From NCBI RefSeq assembly GCF_049889055.1, contig NZ_JBLTWO010000007.1:62001-126000 (forward strand): a stretch of DNA of 64,000 bases, in the 5' to 3' direction. How positions within the stretch are numbered: position 1 is the first letter of the stretch; every line of letters starts with the position of its first letter. Below, piece after piece: positions 26,550-35,268 of the stretch. The translations under genes were made by a program, and so were the position numbers. The DNA is from Rhizorhabdus sp049889055 (GTDB lineage Bacteria; Pseudomonadota; Alphaproteobacteria; Sphingomonadales; Sphingomonadaceae). The notes below the pieces were generated by a model. The model was not told the DNA's origin, ran no database searches, and saw only the letters and a list, made by a program, of their open reading frames with translations.

Positions 26550-27643
26550 GCGGTGCCAGCTTCTTCGCGTCGCGGACGATCACCTTCTACATGGCGCGCA
26601 TGTTCCTCGTGCGCTTCGTCTCGGTGCTGGCTGCGCTGGTCATCGTGCTGCTGGCGCTCGACCTTCTCGGCGAATCGGGGGACATCCTCGCCTATCCCGG
26701 CAATGGCAATGCGGAGCTCTGGCTCTATGCGACGTTGCGCACGCCGCAGATCATCGCGCGCTTCCTGCCGTTCGCGGCGCTGCTGGCGACGCTGATCACC
26801 TTCGTCACGCTCAACCAGAACAGCGAGATCATCTCGATGAAGGCGGCCGGCGTGTCGGCGCATCAGATCCTCGCGCCGCTGGTGGTGGCAAGCCTGGGCG
26901 TCGCGGCCCTGTCCTTCATGTTCAACGAGCGGGTCGTCGCCCGCTCCACCGCCACGCTTACCGCCTGGCAGAACGCCAATTATGGGCCGATCCCGCGTGA
27001 CCGGGGCGTGGTGTCCAATGTCTGGGTGCGCGACGGCGACGACCTGATCCATGCCATGGCGGCCCGTGGTCGTGGGGCGCAGACGCAGCTCGACCAGGTC
27101 ACGATCTACGATCGCGACGGTGGCCGCCTGCTCTCGATCGTGAAGGGCAAGTTGGGCGTGCAGAAGGCCGGCGGCTGGCAGATTGCCGATGCCAGCCGCT
27201 TCGACGTCACAGTGGGCACCACCTCCACGCTGCCGGTCTTCGCCTTCGCGCAGGGCGTGACGCCCGACCGCTTCACCCTGTCCAGCGTCGATCCGGCGTC
27301 CAAGTCGATCCTTCAGTTGCGTTCGGCGATCCAGGATCTCGAGGCGGCCGGACGGCCGACGGGGCCGTTGCGCGCAGGGCTGTGGCACAAGCTGTCGGGA
27401 CCGATCTCGGCGGTGCTCATGCCGCTGCTGGCGGCGGTCGCAGCCTTCGGCCTCGCCCGTTCCGGGCGGCTGTTCATTCGCGCGGTGATCGGCATGGCGC
27501 TCGGCTTCGCCTATTTCGTTGCGGACAATTTCGCGCTCGCGATGGGCAATCTCGGGGCCTATCCGCCTTTTCTCGCCGCCTGGGCGCCTTTCCTGCTGTT
27601 CCTCCTGATCGGAGAAACGGTGCTGATCCGCACCGAGGAATAG
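26546..27643 (+). CDS. lptG: LptF/LptG family permease (LptG-like)
   Basis: Second permease half of the same exporter, 365 residues: helices near residues 20-45 and 70-90, coupling segment NQNSEIISMKAAGVSAHQIL (about 91-110), a periplasmic jellyroll (130-250), and three C-terminal helices with LWHKLSGPISAVLMPLLAA. Coupled to lptF by the ATGA overlap. The ATPase (lptB) and bridge genes are not in this window. A hydroxylase gene follows after 101 bases. Confidence 0.88.
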   Translation: MSGASFFASRTITFYMARMFLVRFVSVLAALVIVLLALDLLGESGDILAYPGNGNAELWLYATLRTPQIIARFLPFAALLATLITFVTLNQNSEIISMKAAGVSAHQILAPLVVASLGVAALSFMFNERVVARSTATLTAWQNANYGPIPRDRGVVSNVWVRDGDDLIHAMAARGRGAQTQLDQVTIYDRDGGRLLSIVKGKLGVQKAGGWQIADASRFDVTVGTTSTLPVFAFAQGVTPDRFTLSSVDPASKSILQLRSAIQDLEAAGRPTGPLRAGLWHKLSGPISAVLMPLLAAVAAFGLARSGRLFIRAVIGMALGFAYFVADNFALAMGNLGAYPPFLAAWAPFLLFLLIGETVLIRTEE

Positions 27644-27744
27644 CTTTCGTCTCGCGAGCGTCGCAAAAGCGCCGCATTGCCAATCCAGATCGCAATGCCA
27701 TATGTGGTCCCACGAGGGGCCGACATCATTCATTGAGGTTAAGC

Positions 27745-28509
27745 GTGAAGCTGTCCGCCATTAAGCCTGGCTTCTGGTCGAAGGAGCACCATCTCGATCG
27801 CATGACGCTCAAGGAGCTATGGGTCGCCTATTTCCAATATCCGGCGATCATCGGCTATCTCCTTTGTGCAGCCATCTCGATCGGGCTCTATTTCCGCTAT
27901 CCGGCGCCGCTGGTGCCGACGCTGGCCGCGATCGGCGTATCGGTGTTCGTCTATCCGCTGGTCTGGTACTGCCTGCACCGTTGGGTGCTGCACAGCCGCT
28001 GGATGTTCAAGGTGCCCTTCCTGGCCGCAACCTGGAAGCGGATCCATTATGATCATCACCAGGACCCCAACCGGCTGGAGATCCTGTTCGGCGCGCTGCA
28101 CACCACGCTACCCACCATCGCCATCGCGACCGCTCCGATCGGCTATGCGATCGGCGGCGTCGGCGCTGCGCTCGCAGCGTTCGCCACGGGGCTGATCACG
28201 ACCTGCGTGTACGAGTTCTTCCACTGCATCCAGCACCTGGCCTACAAGCCGAAGATGAAGTGGGTCATGACGATGAAGGCGCGCCACATGGCGCACCATT
28301 TCCATGACGAGCGCGGCAATTTCGGCATCACAAGCTATTTCTGGGATCGCCTGTTCGGCACCTATTACGATCGCATCCTGAAGGATCGTAAGAGCGAAAC
28401 GGTGTTCAACCTCGGCTATACCCCCGAGGTTGCCGAGCGCTATCCGTGGGTCGCACAGCTTTCCGGCGGCGTCGCCATGGGCCATCCGAGCCAGCGCATC
28501 CCGCACTGA
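27745..28509 (+). CDS. Fatty acid hydroxylase / sterol desaturase family membrane enzyme
   Basis: A 254-residue di-iron membrane enzyme with four hydrophobic helices and the His cluster of the family: HRWVLH near residue 76, HYDHHQDP near 95, HCIQH near 160 and HMAHHFHDE near 178. These ligands hold a non-heme di-iron centre. In sphingomonads the ceramide carries 2-hydroxy fatty acids, so this enzyme is a good candidate for acyl or long-chain-base hydroxylation. GTG start at 27745 follows GAGG. It overlaps the next gene by one base (TGATG). Confidence 0.85.
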   Translation: MKLSAIKPGFWSKEHHLDRMTLKELWVAYFQYPAIIGYLLCAAISIGLYFRYPAPLVPTLAAIGVSVFVYPLVWYCLHRWVLHSRWMFKVPFLAATWKRIHYDHHQDPNRLEILFGALHTTLPTIAIATAPIGYAIGGVGAALAAFATGLITTCVYEFFHCIQHLAYKPKMKWVMTMKARHMAHHFHDERGNFGITSYFWDRLFGTYYDRILKDRKSETVFNLGYTPEVAERYPWVAQLSGGVAMGHPSQRIPH

Positions 28510-29657
28510 TGACTGTCACCGTCCGGTCCGTCTCCGGCAAGGGCGACCGCAAGCGGTTCGTCGATCTCGCCTATATGCTCAACAGCGGCGATCCGAACTG
28601 GATCCCGCCGTTGCGCATGGAGGCGATGGAACTCGTCACGCCCGGCAAGAATCCGTTCTACGAGCATGCCGATCAGCAGCTGTTCCTGGCCGAACGCAGC
28701 GGTAAGCTCGTCGGGCGGATCTCGGCGCATATCGATCATCTCTGGCTTACCATGCCCGCCGACCAGGGCGGTGGGCCCGGCATCGGCAATTGGGGCATGA
28801 TCGAGGCGGTCGACGCGGAGGTCGCCAGGGCGCTGATCGAGCGTGCCGAAGGCTGGCTGCGCGACAAGGGCATGACCAGCGCTATGGCGCCGCTCAGCTG
28901 CTCGATCTGGGAAGAGCCGGGCCTTCTGATCCAGGGTCACGATCATCCGCCGACGGTGATGATGGGCCACGCCAATCCCGCCTATCAGGGCTGGGTGGAA
29001 GCGCTCGGCTATCGGGGCGTCAAGGATCTGCTGACCTTCGAGATCGACATCACGAAGGATTTCCCGCCGCTCGTCCAACGGATCGTGAGCTCCGGCGAGC
29101 GCAATGCGCGCATCCGCATTCGCAAGGTCGACAAAAGCCGGTTCGATGATGAAGCGCAGCTGATCCTGTCGATCCTCAACGATGCCTGGTCGGACAATTG
29201 GGGCTTCGTTCCCATTACGCCGGCCGAGATCGCGCACACCGGAAAGAAGCTCAAGCCGATCGTGTTCGAAGATCTCATCCGCGTGGCCGAGGTCGATGGT
29301 GAACCGGTCGCCTTCATGATGACGCTGCCGGACCTGAACGAGATGACCGCCGATTTCGGCGGAAGCCTGTTCCCGTTCAACTGGATCAAACTGCTCCGCC
29401 GTCTGCGCAAGCCCCGGGTACGGACGATGCGCGTGCCGCTGATGGGCGTCGTCAAGAAGCTGCAGGCGACCCGCCTCGCGTCGCAGCTGGCCTTCATGAT
29501 GATCGAATATATCCGCCGAGATTCGGTCGCCGACTATGGTGCGACGCGCGGCGAGTTCGGCTGGATTCTCGAGGACAATCAGGGGATGCGCTCGATCGCC
29601 GAGACGATCGATGGTCGCATCAACAAGGTCTACCGCATCTATTCCAAGGACCTGTAA
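28509..29657 (+). CDS. GNAT-fold protein, bacterial ceramide synthase candidate (bCerS-like)
   Basis: A 382-residue protein of the large GNAT-like family often labelled N-acetyltransferase. It opens MTVTVRSVSGKGDRKRFVDL and has the N-terminal PNWIPPLR, HADQQLFLAERSGKLVGRISA (beta strands of the fold) and ALGYRGVKDLLTFEID. In Caulobacter the unrelated-to-eukaryote ceramide synthase that N-acylates 3-keto-sphinganine belongs to this family and is encoded in the sphingolipid region. The one-base overlap with a hydroxylase gene and the place in this locus support that role. Not confirmed by comparison. Confidence 0.7.
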   Translation: MTVTVRSVSGKGDRKRFVDLAYMLNSGDPNWIPPLRMEAMELVTPGKNPFYEHADQQLFLAERSGKLVGRISAHIDHLWLTMPADQGGGPGIGNWGMIEAVDAEVARALIERAEGWLRDKGMTSAMAPLSCSIWEEPGLLIQGHDHPPTVMMGHANPAYQGWVEALGYRGVKDLLTFEIDITKDFPPLVQRIVSSGERNARIRIRKVDKSRFDDEAQLILSILNDAWSDNWGFVPITPAEIAHTGKKLKPIVFEDLIRVAEVDGEPVAFMMTLPDLNEMTADFGGSLFPFNWIKLLRRLRKPRVRTMRVPLMGVVKKLQATRLASQLAFMMIEYIRRDSVADYGATRGEFGWILEDNQGMRSIAETIDGRINKVYRIYSKDL

Positions 29658-29701
29658 GCCGTCCGTCCAGGGGGCGGTTCGGTGCGAGAGCGGGGGCGCA
29701 G

Positions 29702-30334
29702 ATGTCGTTGCAGAACTGGTGGGTGTTCGTCGTGGCGACCTTCTTCGTGTCCGCCATGCCGGGCCCGAACATGCTCCACGTCATGACGCAGAGCATGCGG
29801 CATGGTTTCGTGCGGGCTTTCGCGACCATGGCGGGCTGCATGCTCGCTCTGCTGCTGCTCTTCGGTGTCTCGGCGATGGGCATGAGCGCGCTGCTGTCCG
29901 CGCTTCCCGAGCTTCTGACCGCAATCAAGCTGGCAGGTGCGGCCTATCTGATCTGGATCGGCATCAAGAGCTGGCGCGACGACAGCGCGCCGGTCGAGCT
30001 TTCGGGCGAGGCGTCTGCCGGGCCGGTCCTGCGCCCCGCCGACCTGTTCCGCTCGGGCTTCCTGATCAGCATCAGCAATCCCAAGGCGCTGATCTTCGCA
30101 GCAGCCTTCTTTCCGCAATTCGTCAGCCCGGCCTTGCCCAAGGCCCCGCAGTTCGCGATCCTCGTCGCGACCTTCGTCGTGATAGAGACCGCCTGGTACA
30201 TGACCTATGCGACGGGCGGACGCACGCTGGCGCGCTATCTGAAAAGGCCGGAATGGCAGAGGCTCGTCAACCGCGTGAGCGGGGCGCTGTTCATTGCCTT
30301 CGGCCTCTCGCTGCTCGCATGGCGGCAGCGCTGA
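29702..30334 (+). CDS. LysE/RhtB family amino acid exporter
   Basis: A 210-residue inner-membrane protein with six hydrophobic helices. Family marks are MPGPNMLHVMTQSMRHG (residues about 19-35), AGAAYLIWIGIKSWR, and GFLISISNPKALIFAAAFFPQF. Substrate is unknown; RhtB-type members export homoserine, threonine or other amino acids. It is 44 bases downstream of the GNAT gene and may be co-transcribed, but a functional tie to sphingolipids is not evident. Confidence 0.88.
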   Translation: MSLQNWWVFVVATFFVSAMPGPNMLHVMTQSMRHGFVRAFATMAGCMLALLLLFGVSAMGMSALLSALPELLTAIKLAGAAYLIWIGIKSWRDDSAPVELSGEASAGPVLRPADLFRSGFLISISNPKALIFAAAFFPQFVSPALPKAPQFAILVATFVVIETAWYMTYATGGRTLARYLKRPEWQRLVNRVSGALFIAFGLSLLAWRQR

Positions 30335-30359
30335 CATCCGCCCGATCGGGAGAGAGACG

Positions 30360-30656
30360 ATGACCATCGACGATATCGACGACCGCCACGCCGCCGCCGC
30401 TTTCCGCCGGCTGATCCGCCACCTCCAGCATCGCGACGACGCGCAGAACATCGACCTCATGGGGCTGGCCGGCTTCTGCCGCAATTGCCTCTCCGACTGG
30501 CTGGCCGAGGCGGCTGCAGGCGAGATCGGCAAAGAGCAAGTCCGTGAGGCGGTCTATGGCATGCCCTATGCGGAGTGGAAGGCGCGCCAGCCCGCCGCGA
30601 CCCCCGAGCAACTCGCCCGGATGGAGGCGAGCGTGGCGCGCAACCGCAGCGAATGA
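30360..30656 (+). CDS. DUF1244 family protein
   Basis: A 98-residue helical cytosolic protein with RLIRHLQHRDDAQNIDLMGL and AGFCRNCLSDWL, where two Cys in FCRNC are conserved in DUF1244. Also present is a C-terminal YGMPYAEWKARQ. Family function is unknown. The ATG at 30360 follows GGGAGAGAGACG. It is convergent with the next gene, leaving only four bases between stops. Confidence 0.85.
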   Translation: MTIDDIDDRHAAAAFRRLIRHLQHRDDAQNIDLMGLAGFCRNCLSDWLAEAAAGEIGKEQVREAVYGMPYAEWKARQPAATPEQLARMEASVARNRSE

Positions 30657-30660
30657 GGGT

Positions 30661-31398
30661 CTAGCCGACCAGTCCTGCCGCCCATCGGGCGAAGGCGAGC
30701 CAGGGTTCGGTTTGCCACACCGCAAAGCGCGCGACCTGCGAGCCGACCATGATCCCGCCGCCGATCAGCGTGGCACGATGGATGCTGCCGCGCTGCTTCA
30801 GGTCCCAGCCGATCAGCGCCATCAGGAACAGGTCGCTGAACCCGAAGATCACGACCGGACCGGGCACGAAGGCGGGCCAGGGCCAGCGGCCGAAGCCGGG
30901 GCTGGTCATCTCGATCATCGCCAGGAACATGTAGCGCTTGTGGCTGGCCGAATCCCATCGCCTGGCGAGGCCTGCGCCGATCAGCCCGGCGAAGACCGGA
31001 ACGCTGATCAACGGAATGGCAAGCCAGCTCAGCGGCGAGACGATCGGCGGCCCCGAGGCGCGGCCGACCTGATAGAGCGCAGAAACCAGAGCGATCGCGA
31101 TCATTGCTGGGAGAAGCCCTACGGTCGCCATGCCGAGACGGCGATGCAGATCGCGGCGGTCTGCCGACACCAGCAGCACCTGCGTCACGTAGAGCAGCAT
31201 CCAGGCGGTGAAGATCAGCCCGTGCAGGTGGACGAGCGGGGTGAGCGACGGGATAGGGTGGCCGGGATCGATAACGCCACGCAGATAATAGGACGGCAGG
31301 AAGCCGATCACGATCGACGCCGCCATCGCGATCGCCGTTCCCCCGAAGAACCACCGCTCCGCGCTCATCGCCCGCGCGGCATCCGCCCTGCTCGCCAT
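30661..31398 (-). CDS. Hypothetical multi-helix membrane protein
   Basis: A 245-residue protein with about seven predicted membrane helices (near residues 17-37, 51-72, 87-107, 121-145, 160-180, 180-200, 210-235). It has a HLHGLIFTAWMLLYVTQ segment with His in the second helix and RRDLHRRLG between helices 2 and 3, which recalls heme- or DUF2306-type integral proteins, but I cannot name the family. It stands alone, transcribed toward DUF1244. Confidence 0.6.
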   Translation of the reverse strand: MASRADAARAMSAERWFFGGTAIAMAASIVIGFLPSYYLRGVIDPGHPIPSLTPLVHLHGLIFTAWMLLYVTQVLLVSADRRDLHRRLGMATVGLLPAMIAIALVSALYQVGRASGPPIVSPLSWLAIPLISVPVFAGLIGAGLARRWDSASHKRYMFLAMIEMTSPGFGRWPWPAFVPGPVVIFGFSDLFLMALIGWDLKQRGSIHRATLIGGGIMVGSQVARFAVWQTEPWLAFARWAAGLVG

Positions 31399-31482
31399 CT
31401 CCGTCCCCCTTTCGCATCTCTGTGCCGATGTACCGCAGGAAAGACGTTATGGTTGCGCCGATACCTTGGCGCCGCTGTCCTT

Positions 31483-32259
31483 CTACCGCAGCTTCAGCCA
31501 GGTCGGCGCGTGGTCGCTCGCCTTTTCGAGGCCGCGCGTGTCCTTGTCCACGCCCGCATCGACCAGCCGGTCGGCCGCCGCCGGGCTCAGCATCAGGTGG
31601 TCGATCCGGAAGCCGGCGTCGCGCTGCCAGGCGCCGGCCTGATAGTCCCAGAAGGTGTAGACCGGCCCGTGCGGATGCACGGTGCGGAGCGCATCGGTCC
31701 AGCCGGCGGCGCAGAGGCGGCGGAAGGCCGCGCGGCTCTCGGGCTGGGTGAGCGCATCGCTGGCCATCGCCCGCTCCGAAAAGACGTCGTCGGTCGAAGG
31801 GGTGGGGATGACATTATAGTCCCCCGCCAGCACCACCGGCTTCTCGGTCGCCCAGAGCGCGCCGGCATGGTCGATCAGCCGATCGAACCAGGCGAGCTTA
31901 TAGTCGAATTTAGGCCCCGGAACCGGATTGCCGTTCGGCAGATAGATGGAGGCGACGATGACCCCGTCGACCTCGGCCTCGATGTAGCGGCTGTGGCTGG
32001 GGTCGGGATCGTCGGGCAGGCCCTTGCGCCGTTCGACCGGTTGCGCGCCGCGCGCGAGGATGGCGACGCCGTTGAAGCCCTTCTGTCCATGCCAGATCGC
32101 GCCATAGCCCGCCGCCTCGATATCGGCGATCGGGAAGGTCTCGTCGGAGGTCTTGATCTCCTGCAGGCAGGCGACATCCGGCGCCTTCTGCTCGAGCCAT
32201 TCGATCAGCCGGGGGAGACGGGCCTTGATCCCGTTGATGTTGAACGTCGCAATCTTCAT
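31483..32259 (-). CDS. xthA: Exodeoxyribonuclease III
   Basis: Mg2+-dependent AP endonuclease and 3'-5' exonuclease of base excision repair. The 258-residue protein opens MKIATFNINGIKARL and has the Glu of CLQEIK (residue near 34), GDYNVIPTP and the final SDHAPTWL with catalytic Asp-His. It is downstream of erpA on the same strand with 59 bases between. Confidence 0.95.
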   Translation of the reverse strand: MKIATFNINGIKARLPRLIEWLEQKAPDVACLQEIKTSDETFPIADIEAAGYGAIWHGQKGFNGVAILARGAQPVERRKGLPDDPDPSHSRYIEAEVDGVIVASIYLPNGNPVPGPKFDYKLAWFDRLIDHAGALWATEKPVVLAGDYNVIPTPSTDDVFSERAMASDALTQPESRAAFRRLCAAGWTDALRTVHPHGPVYTFWDYQAGAWQRDAGFRIDHLMLSPAAADRLVDAGVDKDTRGLEKASDHAPTWLKLR

Positions 32260-32318
32260 GGTGTCGGGATAGCGCGCTGCAGCGCCGACGTCACCCGTGC
32301 TGAAGTGCGATCAGGGGA

Positions 32319-32654
32319 TCAGATCGAGAAGCTCGATCCGCAGCCGCAGCCGGAAGCCGCGTTGGGGTTGGTCACCCGGAAGGCCGCGCCGCCGAGCGAC
32401 TCGACATAATCCACCGCGCCGCCCCGGACGAGGTCGAGGCTCATCGGGTCCACCACCAGCGAAACGCCGTCGCGAACCGTGACGATGTCATCGTCGGCGG
32501 GAGCATCGGCGAGTTCGAACTTATACTGGAAACCGGCGCAGCCGCCGCCATCGATCGCGAGACGCAGGATCGGCGGTTTGCCGGTCTTGGTGGCGATCAT
32601 CGCCACCCGTGCTGCGGCGGACGGGGTGAGGTCGATGTCTGTGGTTGCTTCCAT
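32319..32654 (-). CDS. erpA: Iron-sulfur cluster insertion protein (HesB/IscA family, ErpA-like)
   Basis: A-type Fe-S carrier that passes clusters to target enzymes. The 111-residue product has the three Cys of the family: GGGCAGFQYKF near residue 37, and CGCGSSF close to the C-terminus. The sequence DGVSLVVDPMSLDLVRGGAVDY between them is typical of ErpA/IscA. It precedes xthA on the minus strand. Confidence 0.92.
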   Translation of the reverse strand: MEATTDIDLTPSAAARVAMIATKTGKPPILRLAIDGGGCAGFQYKFELADAPADDDIVTVRDGVSLVVDPMSLDLVRGGAVDYVESLGGAAFRVTNPNAASGCGCGSSFSI

Positions 32655-32672
32655 GGCCCTAAGATAGGCATG

Positions 32673-32701
32673 AAAAAGGCCGTCGACAATCGCCGGCGGC
32701 C
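32673..32701 (-). terminator. Intrinsic terminator after the M23 peptidase gene
   Basis: On the minus strand an 8-base stem, GGCCGCCG with CGACGGCC (one mismatch), is followed by TTTTTC. It lies 28 bases past the M23 stop and just ahead of erpA. Confidence 0.65.
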
Positions 32702-32728
32702 CTTCTCCCCCCTTATATTCCGTATGTC

Positions 32729-33415
32729 TTATTCTTCGGGGCCACCGAGCGCGATCGCCTGGCTCTCTTCGCGGGCCGCCATCAGATAATTGGCCGACTG
32801 GAGGAAGGGCAGCGGGTTGACGGCGCGGCCGTCGATCCGGACCTCATAATGAAGATGGTTGCCGGTCGAACGGCCAGTCGAGCCGACATAGCCGATCAGG
32901 TCCCCGCGCTTCACGCGCTGGCCGTCCCGCGCGGCGATGCGCGACATATGGCCATATCGGGTGGCGACGCCCTTGCCGTGGTCGATCTCGACCATGTTGC
33001 CATAGCCGCCGAACCACTCGGCGCGATCGACGACGCCGTCGGCAGTCGCGTAGATCGGCGTGCCGGCGGGCGAGGCGAGATCGATGCCAGCATGCATGGC
33101 GGCGGCGCCACGGAACGGATCCGAACGCACGCCGAAGGCGCTGGTGAAGGTGAAATTGGCGATGGGCTGGATCGAGGGGATCGAGATCGCGCCGGCTGCA
33201 CCACCGACATTCACGGCATCGAGCTTCTTCCACGACTGGAAGATCGCCTGGAACTGGGCCGCCGCACGGGCGTTGTCCGACATATCGTCCTGCGCAAGCG
33301 CAGGCTGTGCCGACGCCGCAACGAACAGCGATGCGGCGATGATCTTGATCTGTGCCTGGGAAATGGAGCGGGCAAGTCGGCGGGCGAAACGAACGGCAGT
33401 GTCAACTAGGTGCAT
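32729..33415 (-). CDS. M23 family (LytM-type) peptidoglycan peptidase
   Basis: A 228-residue secreted protein with a signal peptide (cut after AQPALAQ) and a C-terminal LytM domain: HAGIDLASPAGTPIYATADG (residues about 119-138) with His and Asp zinc ligands, YGHMSRI, and HLHYEVRIDG with the second His pair. All four metal/catalytic residues are present, so it should be active on cell-wall peptides. The ATG at 33415 follows GCGGGGGAA; the longer form lacks a site. Confidence 0.9.
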   Translation of the reverse strand: MHLVDTAVRFARRLARSISQAQIKIIAASLFVAASAQPALAQDDMSDNARAAAQFQAIFQSWKKLDAVNVGGAAGAISIPSIQPIANFTFTSAFGVRSDPFRGAAAMHAGIDLASPAGTPIYATADGVVDRAEWFGGYGNMVEIDHGKGVATRYGHMSRIAARDGQRVKRGDLIGYVGSTGRSTGNHLHYEVRIDGRAVNPLPFLQSANYLMAAREESQAIALGGPEE

Positions 33416-33491
33416 AATTCCCCCGCGACCGGATGACTCGAACCGGAGAACCGGTCGACCCTGTTTCGCCGCTGTCAGGAATTGCCCCCCC

Positions 33492-34322
33492 TCACGCGAC
33501 GTCGTTCTTGTGTTGGAGATCACAGGGAGCGGCAACCCCGGCCATCATTGCTTTCGTTAAACCGGCCCGCTCGCGCGCCGAATCGTTGAACGGAGCCTTA
33601 ACCATTCCTCGGAAGTGGCGGCTGACGAGCGTTTTCCACTGATCCGCATAATCGAATCGCTGCTGGTCGCACAGGTGCCGGAACCAGCGCACGCCGGCTG
33701 CCACATGGTCGACTTCATCCTCCGCGATGCGGCGCATCACGCGAGTCGACCACAGGTCCCCCGCTGCCTCGAAACGGCTTATCAGAGAAGGGGTTACGTC
33801 CAGGCCTCTGGCCTCGAGCACCATCGGCACGACAGCCAGTCTCGCCATCGGATCATGTGCCGTTGCGGCCGCCGCCTCCCACAGCCCGTCATGCGCCGGC
33901 AGGTCGCCATAGGAGGCGCCGTAGCTTCTCAGGCGTCGCTCGATCAGGGCGAAGTGCATCGCCTCCTCGGCGCCCACAGTCATCCATTCGTCGACGAAGG
34001 CGGTTGGAAAATGCGCGCCGAACCGTCCCACCAGATCGAAGGCGAGGTCGATCGCGACATATTCGATATGGGCGAGCGCGTGGAGCATCGCGACGCGCGC
34101 GCGGGGAGAGCCGGCCCGACCCCGCTTGGGCATGCGCGAGGGCGGCAGCAGGGGAGGGCGTCCGGTGCGGGCGGGATGGTCGGGCATGGCGGTGCCGAAG
34201 CCCCAGGCGAGACGACCCAGCCGCCAGTCGCGGGCGGCCTTGCGGGCGGCTTTCACCTTTTCGGCCGGCGACGGCTGGTCGAGCACCGACCGGCAGGCCT
34301 CGGAAACATCGCTACCGGTCAC
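33492..34322 (-). CDS. DUF455 ferritin-like protein
   Basis: A 276-residue helical protein of the DUF455 ferritin-like group. Di-iron ligand patterns are visible: LHALAHIEYVAIDLAFD (Glu-x2-His set near 81-97), VGAEEAMHFALIERRL, and a later IAEDEVDHVAAGVRW. The function is unclear; related proteins are proposed to be tRNA-modifying or oxygen-dependent enzymes. It overlaps the HDAC-family gene by ATGA at 34319-34322, so the two are translationally coupled. Confidence 0.8.
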   Translation of the reverse strand: MTGSDVSEACRSVLDQPSPAEKVKAARKAARDWRLGRLAWGFGTAMPDHPARTGRPPLLPPSRMPKRGRAGSPRARVAMLHALAHIEYVAIDLAFDLVGRFGAHFPTAFVDEWMTVGAEEAMHFALIERRLRSYGASYGDLPAHDGLWEAAAATAHDPMARLAVVPMVLEARGLDVTPSLISRFEAAGDLWSTRVMRRIAEDEVDHVAAGVRWFRHLCDQQRFDYADQWKTLVSRHFRGMVKAPFNDSARERAGLTKAMMAGVAAPCDLQHKNDVA

Positions 34323-35233
34323 GCCGTCGTCGGCCCCTCACAAAACTCGCTGTGGAGCGCGAGTATGGACCGGGCATGTCGCCCGGCTACCGCGCTGCGG
34401 TCGTCGCCATAGCCGCCGCCCAGCGCGCTGGCGAGGGGGATGCCGCGCTCGCGCGCGACCCGCATGACGAATCGATCGCGCCGCTCCAGCCCTTCGTCGG
34501 TGAGCGCCAGTCGGCCGAGGCGATCGTCATGATGCGGATCGACGCCCGCCTGGTAGAGAATGATGTCGGGTGCGTGGGTATCGACCGCTGGCACCAGATG
34601 GTCCGCAAGCGCCGCCATATAGCTTGTGTCGTTGCTCCCGTCGGGCAGGCCCAGGTCGAAATCGGACCGGGCCTTGCGCGCCGGGAAATTGCTCTCGGAG
34701 TGGATTGAGAAGGTGAAGATGTCTGGCCGGTCGTGCAGCAGTGCGGCGGTCCCGTCGCCCTGATGGACGTCGAGATCGACGATCATGACGCGCGCGACAT
34801 GACCCTCGGCAATCAGCCTGTTCGCCGTGATCGCCAGATCGTTGAAGACGCAATAGCCCGCTCCATGGGCCGCCTGCGCATGATGGCTGCCGCCCGCTGC
34901 ATTGGCGGCGAAGCCGTGGCGCAGCGCGAGCATCGCCGCGAGCCAGGTCCCGCCGGGGGCCAGGACCGCGCGGCGGGCGACATGGGCTGTGACCGGAAAG
35001 CCGATGCGCCGCTCGATCGCCGGCGGGACCTGACAGCTGCGGACCTGTTCGACATAGGCCGGGTCGTGCAGCGCCTCGATCCAGCTTGGAGGCATGGGCT
35101 CGGGTTCATGAATCTCGATCTCGACGCCGCTCCGTTCGAGGGCTGTCATGACGAGCTGATATTTATCGAAGCTGAAACGGCTTCCCGCAGCCGGCGGAGA
35201 GACATAATCAGGGTGGTGGACGACGCGGAGCAT
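34319..35233 (-). CDS. Histone deacetylase family protein (acetoin utilisation/ APAH type)
   Basis: A 304-residue zinc amidohydrolase of the HDAC superfamily. Active-site elements are all present: GGSHHAQAAHGAGYCVFND (the His pair), DLDVHQGDGT (zinc Asp and His), and QAGVDPHHDDRLGRL (second zinc Asp). Bacterial members cleave acetyl-lysine or acetylpolyamine-type substrates; the substrate here is not known. It starts the two-gene operon with DUF455 and is divergent from an esterase gene. Confidence 0.9.
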   Translation of the reverse strand: MLRVVHHPDYVSPPAAGSRFSFDKYQLVMTALERSGVEIEIHEPEPMPPSWIEALHDPAYVEQVRSCQVPPAIERRIGFPVTAHVARRAVLAPGGTWLAAMLALRHGFAANAAGGSHHAQAAHGAGYCVFNDLAITANRLIAEGHVARVMIVDLDVHQGDGTAALLHDRPDIFTFSIHSESNFPARKARSDFDLGLPDGSNDTSYMAALADHLVPAVDTHAPDIILYQAGVDPHHDDRLGRLALTDEGLERRDRFVMRVARERGIPLASALGGGYGDDRSAVAGRHARSILALHSEFCEGPTTA

Positions 35234-35268
35234 CCTGCGACGCTAGCGCCTTTTGCCGATGGAAAGCC

